From the NCBI GenBank assembly GCA_910574455.1, contig CAJSYZ010000001.1:2029424-2093423 (forward strand): DNA of 64,000 bases, in the 5' to 3' direction. The translations under genes were made by a program, and so were the position numbers. Within the stretch, counting starts at the first letter, position 1. Every line of letters begins with the position of its first letter. Positions 60,232 to 64,000 of the stretch are shown in pieces. The notes under the pieces are model-generated. The model had not been told where the DNA came from, searched no databases, and saw only the letters and a program-made list of their open reading frames with translations. Source of the stretch: Trichaptum fuscoviolaceum. Its lineage: Eukaryota > Basidiomycota > Agaricomycetes > Hymenochaetales > Trichaptaceae.

Positions 60232-63200
60232 ATGGACAATGCTGGTTGGCACGCGAGTCGACGCGCTCAAAGGGCAAGTCGCAAATTATCCGTCGACGTC
60301 GAGCGCGTTTTCTGACACAACGGCGCGCACAGAACTCTAACTTATACGACAATCCCCAAAGAGGGCCTGATGGGTTGTATCAACCTGTTGAACAAGTTCA
60401 GCCGGTCAACGATGGCTTCATCGGCGGCTTCGACGTACGCACTGCGCAACCACCTTCACACCACCTGCAGATTCCTAGCTTTCCGTCACCGGTCCTGCCT
60501 GCTGCTAATGGATATGACTCGCGCCCCCCGACGCCGCCGTCCAAGGAAGGGTTGAACGGGATGCGGTACCAACAGAAGTCAGCGGACTATGGGCGGCAGA
60601 TCTCCCAGCAGGGGACGGTCTCTAGCACAGGCTCTTATGGACAGTCGTTCATGACACGAATGTCTGCTGTCGATCGTTCGCAATATTTACGAGCTGTGAG
60701 AATGAACCCGTACCTGCAGTTGATGGTTGGTCCGCTCTTGCGCTACGACACCGTAGATGAACGCGGCGTCTGGCACGGAGCTTGTTTGATCGTCTGTGAG
60801 CTGGATATACAAGTTTGCTCCTGTAGATTATGCTCATTATGTTTAATAAAGCTTCTGATGCCAGTTCGTACTATGAGCCGCATCCGACCCTCACATATGA
60901 ATGGGATCCTCAGACTCCGGAAGCTATGACCAGGTCTATTTCTCACTTTACGGCGACAGGAAAGTCCTTTGACTTGAGTCCGCACCCTGCTGACCCGCAT
61001 TCCAACGATGCAATACCGGAATTGAACGGATACTTATCTCATAGCAACACTACCCGGAAAGAAAGTGTACCGGGTCATGAAATCTGGGTTTATGAAGATC
61101 CGCGAGGAAGGTATGTGCATCCGTTATATGTTGTACGATTATGTCTGCTAAGTTTCGGACCGATAGGACATTCACGTTCTGGAGATTCCTCATTCAAGTT
61201 CCTTTAAGCCAACGAGAAATGCCAGTTACGTATAGCATAAATAGTGGCCAGTCGCTATACTTCTTCGTCCCGGGCTTGAACCAGAATATGAACTGGGCTG
61301 CGTATTCTGTGAGTTCTGGAAAATTTTCCTCTGTTCTCCGGTCTCATTCTTTTATAGTGTAACGGCTTTAGTGCGGGTGTGAACCCGGATGATTTTCGAG
61401 GCCCGGGCTTTGACAGTGGGTATGATCCAGTATGGGTAGATCTGCTGAAGAAACACGACGAAAAGCCCTTTCATGTACTTGTGGGCGGAGGAGATCAAAT
61501 TTACTGCGACGGGTTTGTCATTCGTCATTTCCTGTCTATAGTCACTTGACAGTACTGTGCAGCTTGGTCCGGGAACCTGAATTGCAAGAATGGCTTACCT
61601 TGCCAAAACCCGAGCAGAAGATTCACTTTCAGATCACGCCAGAAATGAGGTCTGCAATCGACCGCTTCTACTTCAACCACTATTGCCGCGTTTTCCAAAG
61701 TGGCGCATTCGCTAGGTCAACAGCATCCATGTAGGTCTGAGGTATATTGTTTATCTCGGTTGATGTTGATATGTTCGTAGTCCGATGTTAAACATGGCAG
61801 GTGCGGGCAGTCAAAAATTGGAGTCCTTGATAGATGTCTAAACCAGCTGTGCTCATAGATGATCATGGCAAGTACATTAATATGCTTGATGAATTGTATG
61901 GTGCTGAACTATTTGCATAGACTTGGTGAGAGTTTTGTGCCCAGTCGAAGACTAAATCACTGACAGTGATTGAAGATTGATGGCTACGGGAGCTGTAAGT
62001 GATTACTACAATACCTGTTTCTTGCACTTCGCAGACTAATATCTACTTTCTAGATCCTGAAGACCTACAGACTTCATCGGTATTCAATACGTAAGTATTC
62101 CCTGGCAGTGGCTTCGTGATACTGACTTCATGTAGGATTGGCGCACGAGGTTACTTCTTCTTTTTGCTATTTCAATGCTTTATAAACGGTGAGAGCACCT
62201 GAAGCTTATGCATTCTGCACTTAAGCTTACCTATATATAGTTGATGTGGATGGACTGGATGATTCGCCTGGAAGGCATACGTTCAAGAGCACGATTATGG
62301 GGCAACGGGGACCTTACATCCCATACCCATCACACTCTGCCTTGTCATACTTAGGGCCGAATTGTTATATGCTGCTCTTGGATTGCAGGTGCGTTAGAAG
62401 GTATGTTTTCCCTAATCGAAGAAAGCTGAGGCGTTTATTAGGGCGGAGAGACGAAAGGATCAAGTTTGCAGCCCATTCGAGTACAGAAAGGTCTTCGATC
62501 GCCTGAACCGGCTTCCTCCTCAAGTGCAGCATCTGGTTGTTCAAATTGGTAAGCTTCTCCCATTCCTCACCGAATTTGTTCAGAACAGGGTTGCTTCGCA
62601 GGAATTCCCATTGCATATCCCCGTCTCACCTTTATGGAGTCCTTCTTGGATTCAAAATTGAATCCTCTTGTGGCGCTAGGAAAACGCGGCACCCTGAAGG
62701 GATTCGTGAACAAATTCAATGCGGAGGCTGAACTTTTGGACGACTTGGTATGCCCGAACCCGCATGGTTTCTCTGTTCTCCGCTCACAGTCCGCATTCAG
62801 AATGATCATTGGACTTCCAAGGGGCACAAGGTGGGCATAAAAAGCGATTCTCACTGCACAATGGAGTCTCGTCATGATAGTAACACCGCCGTAGGCGGAG
62901 AGAAATGACTTCGTAGTCAGGCTCCAGGAATATGCATTGAGAAAGCACACGCGGGTCACATTCTTGTCTGGCGATGTCCATTGTGCAGCTGTTGGCCTCT
63001 TCAAGACATACATCAAAGACAAGAAGCGTGGCGACATCGATCCAGGCCTTGACCATCGTTTCATGCTGAATGTCGTTTCAAGTAAGCGCCCTTCGCCTTA
63101 TTAATATGAATTTCCTATTAATCGGGCGTAGGTGCGATTGTGAACACACCGTAAGTTACTATTATTGAGTCCGAGCCTGCGTTGCCACACTCATTACTTT

Positions 63201-63605
63201 TTCCAGTCCGCCGAGCGCAGTTCTATCCCTTGTTACCAATCGTGCTTCAAAAGAGCACAAGACGTTGCACCACAAAGACACAGATGAAACGATGGCATGT
63301 GTTATAGATCGCTATCTTTTTTCCCCCTTCTAGCATTACTTACTTCTCCATAGATTCCGCTATTCACGCATGACACGGATGGCTCAACGTCAAACAGTAG
63401 GGTCGTGATGGGACGGCGCAACTGGTGCAAAGTCTTCCTTGACGTAAATAGTGGCGACTTAGTGTTCGACATGCGCGTCGAAAAGGAGAAGGGTATTGGA
63501 ACAACTGTCGGGTGTGTACAGGGATCAATACTCACTTACGGTGGCACTGCACTCACTCCCAATCTCAGCTATGTTGTTAAAGCCCCCGCTCCACGATGGC
63601 AGTAA
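60232..63605 (+). CDS. PhoD-like metallophosphatase domain protein
   Basis: About 21 exons give 550 residues: 60232-60244 (uncertain), 60304-60795, 60852-61110, 61167-61308, 61358-61512, 61563-61730, 61781-61800, 61859-61867, 61921-61925, 61976-61994, 62054-62090, 62136-62188, 62241-62388, 62442-62548, 62602-62747, 62801-62830, 62895-63081, 63132-63150, 63207-63294, 63354-63511, 63569-63605. PhoD-like motifs are intact: FHVLVGGGDQIYCDG, DDHDLIDGYGSYPEDLQ, YMLLLDCRAERRKDQVCS, HLVVQIGIPIAYPR, NDHWTSKGHK and TFLSGDVHCAAVG, whose Asp/His residues would bind metals. Related fungal proteins are poorly studied; the substrate is unknown. The DDHDL motif is assembled from 20-, 9- and 5-nt exons, one joined through a GC-AG intron (61868). 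A second non-GT donor is likely at 63295. The N-terminal exon is a guess, since the main frame has no early ATG. Confidence 0.85.
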
Positions 63606-63893
63606 TCGGGCGATCCTTCATGATCCTGAAGCAAATATCTGAAACGCCATATACCCAGTCATAGGGGAAAGTTATTTATCTATCCTTATTGTACTTCACA
63701 TGCATACCTTCGTTGCCAAATACCCGCGTTCAAGTTTTGGTTGGAAAATACCATCCTAAAATCCTTCTTCGTCACATGCATGTACATATGTATGTCTAGT
63801 ATAATCTCCAACATCAATCGATCGTATCTTTCGTGAATGTAATAAAGATAGCGATAATAAGTTACATGTGGTAAAAGGATGGAGCAGAATATT
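63606..63893. other. Convergent 3' intergenic region
   Basis: A/T-rich space between the stops of two convergent genes, with AATAAAG near 63840. No gene is seen. Confidence 0.4.
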
Positions 63894-64000
63894 CTAATGC
63901 GTTTCCTGGTCCGCCGTGTTCGAAAATAATGCGGGATCCAAGTTAGGATCTCTTAAGGCAGGATCTATAACGGGATCCAGAAGGGGATCATATCGCATGG
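63894..64000 (-). CDS. 3' end of a minus-strand gene with an Asp-Pro repeat tail (partial)
   Basis: Read on the minus strand from the right edge, an open frame encodes RYDPLLDPVIDPALRDP, NLDPALFSNTADQETH and stops at 63894-63896. The DP-x-(2-5)-DP spacing and its GGATC-rich DNA look like a real disordered C-terminus. The protein cannot be named from 35 residues. Confidence 0.6.
   Translation of the reverse strand, partial: MRYDPLLDPVIDPALRDPNLDPALFSNTADQETH

Overview
The window looks like nuclear DNA of a filamentous basidiomycete, probably an agaricomycete. Genes are dense, on both strands, and cut by many short introns: my exon models hold about 165, mostly 45-70 nt. Codons split across introns rejoin into recognisable fungal proteins (Sip5, Cbp4, Shq1, Ssb-type Hsp70, Spc24, Msh3, Pol5, Srv2/CAP). 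No operons, CRISPR arrays or rRNA genes are present and I found no convincing tRNA. Names rest on recognising families by eye. Exon borders come from splice motifs plus an unbroken reading frame.

Layout. 0-12 kb: 3' end of a coiled-coil gene, two secreted RlpA-like (double-psi beta-barrel) paralogues flanking a SERCA-type Ca2+-ATPase and SIP5. 12-23 kb: a charged disordered protein, an arrestin-like protein, an SLC35F6-like transporter, and a small CBP4 gene that is easy to miss. 23-28.5 kb: SHQ1, TRP2 (anthranilate synthase component I), and mitochondrial ribosomal protein uS2m (MRP4). 28.6-30.7 kb: a 2.09-kb non-autonomous fold-back transposon with near-identical 315-bp inverted arms, satellite arrays and an 8-bp target duplication, inserted in the divergent MRP4/SSB1 promoter. 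30.8-55 kb: SSB1, RFC2, the CAF-1 large subunit, SPC24, linker histone H1, a degenerate acyl-CoA-synthetase-like protein, a second H1, ATP12, MSH3 and POL5. 55-64 kb: an aldo-keto reductase, Srv2/CAP, a PhoD-like phosphatase of about 21 exons, and the 3' end of a minus-strand gene.

Functional theme. From 33 to 55 kb the window concentrates S-phase, chromatin and repair genes: clamp loader, chromatin assembly factor, kinetochore Spc24, two linker histones, mismatch repair Msh3 and the nucleolar Pol5. The 194-bp RFC2/CAF-1 divergent promoter carries four ACGCGT boxes (the yeast MCB element bound by MBF). Further copies lie upstream of SPC24 (two), one H1 gene (one) and MSH3/ATP12 (one). This suggests a shared G1/S programme, but expression is not shown by sequence.

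Unusual features: the transposon, GC-AG introns (at least three well supported), microexons down to 5-6 nt, an ACSL-like protein that has lost its ATP/AMP signature, and an unexplained exon-like stretch at 22.5-23.1 kb.
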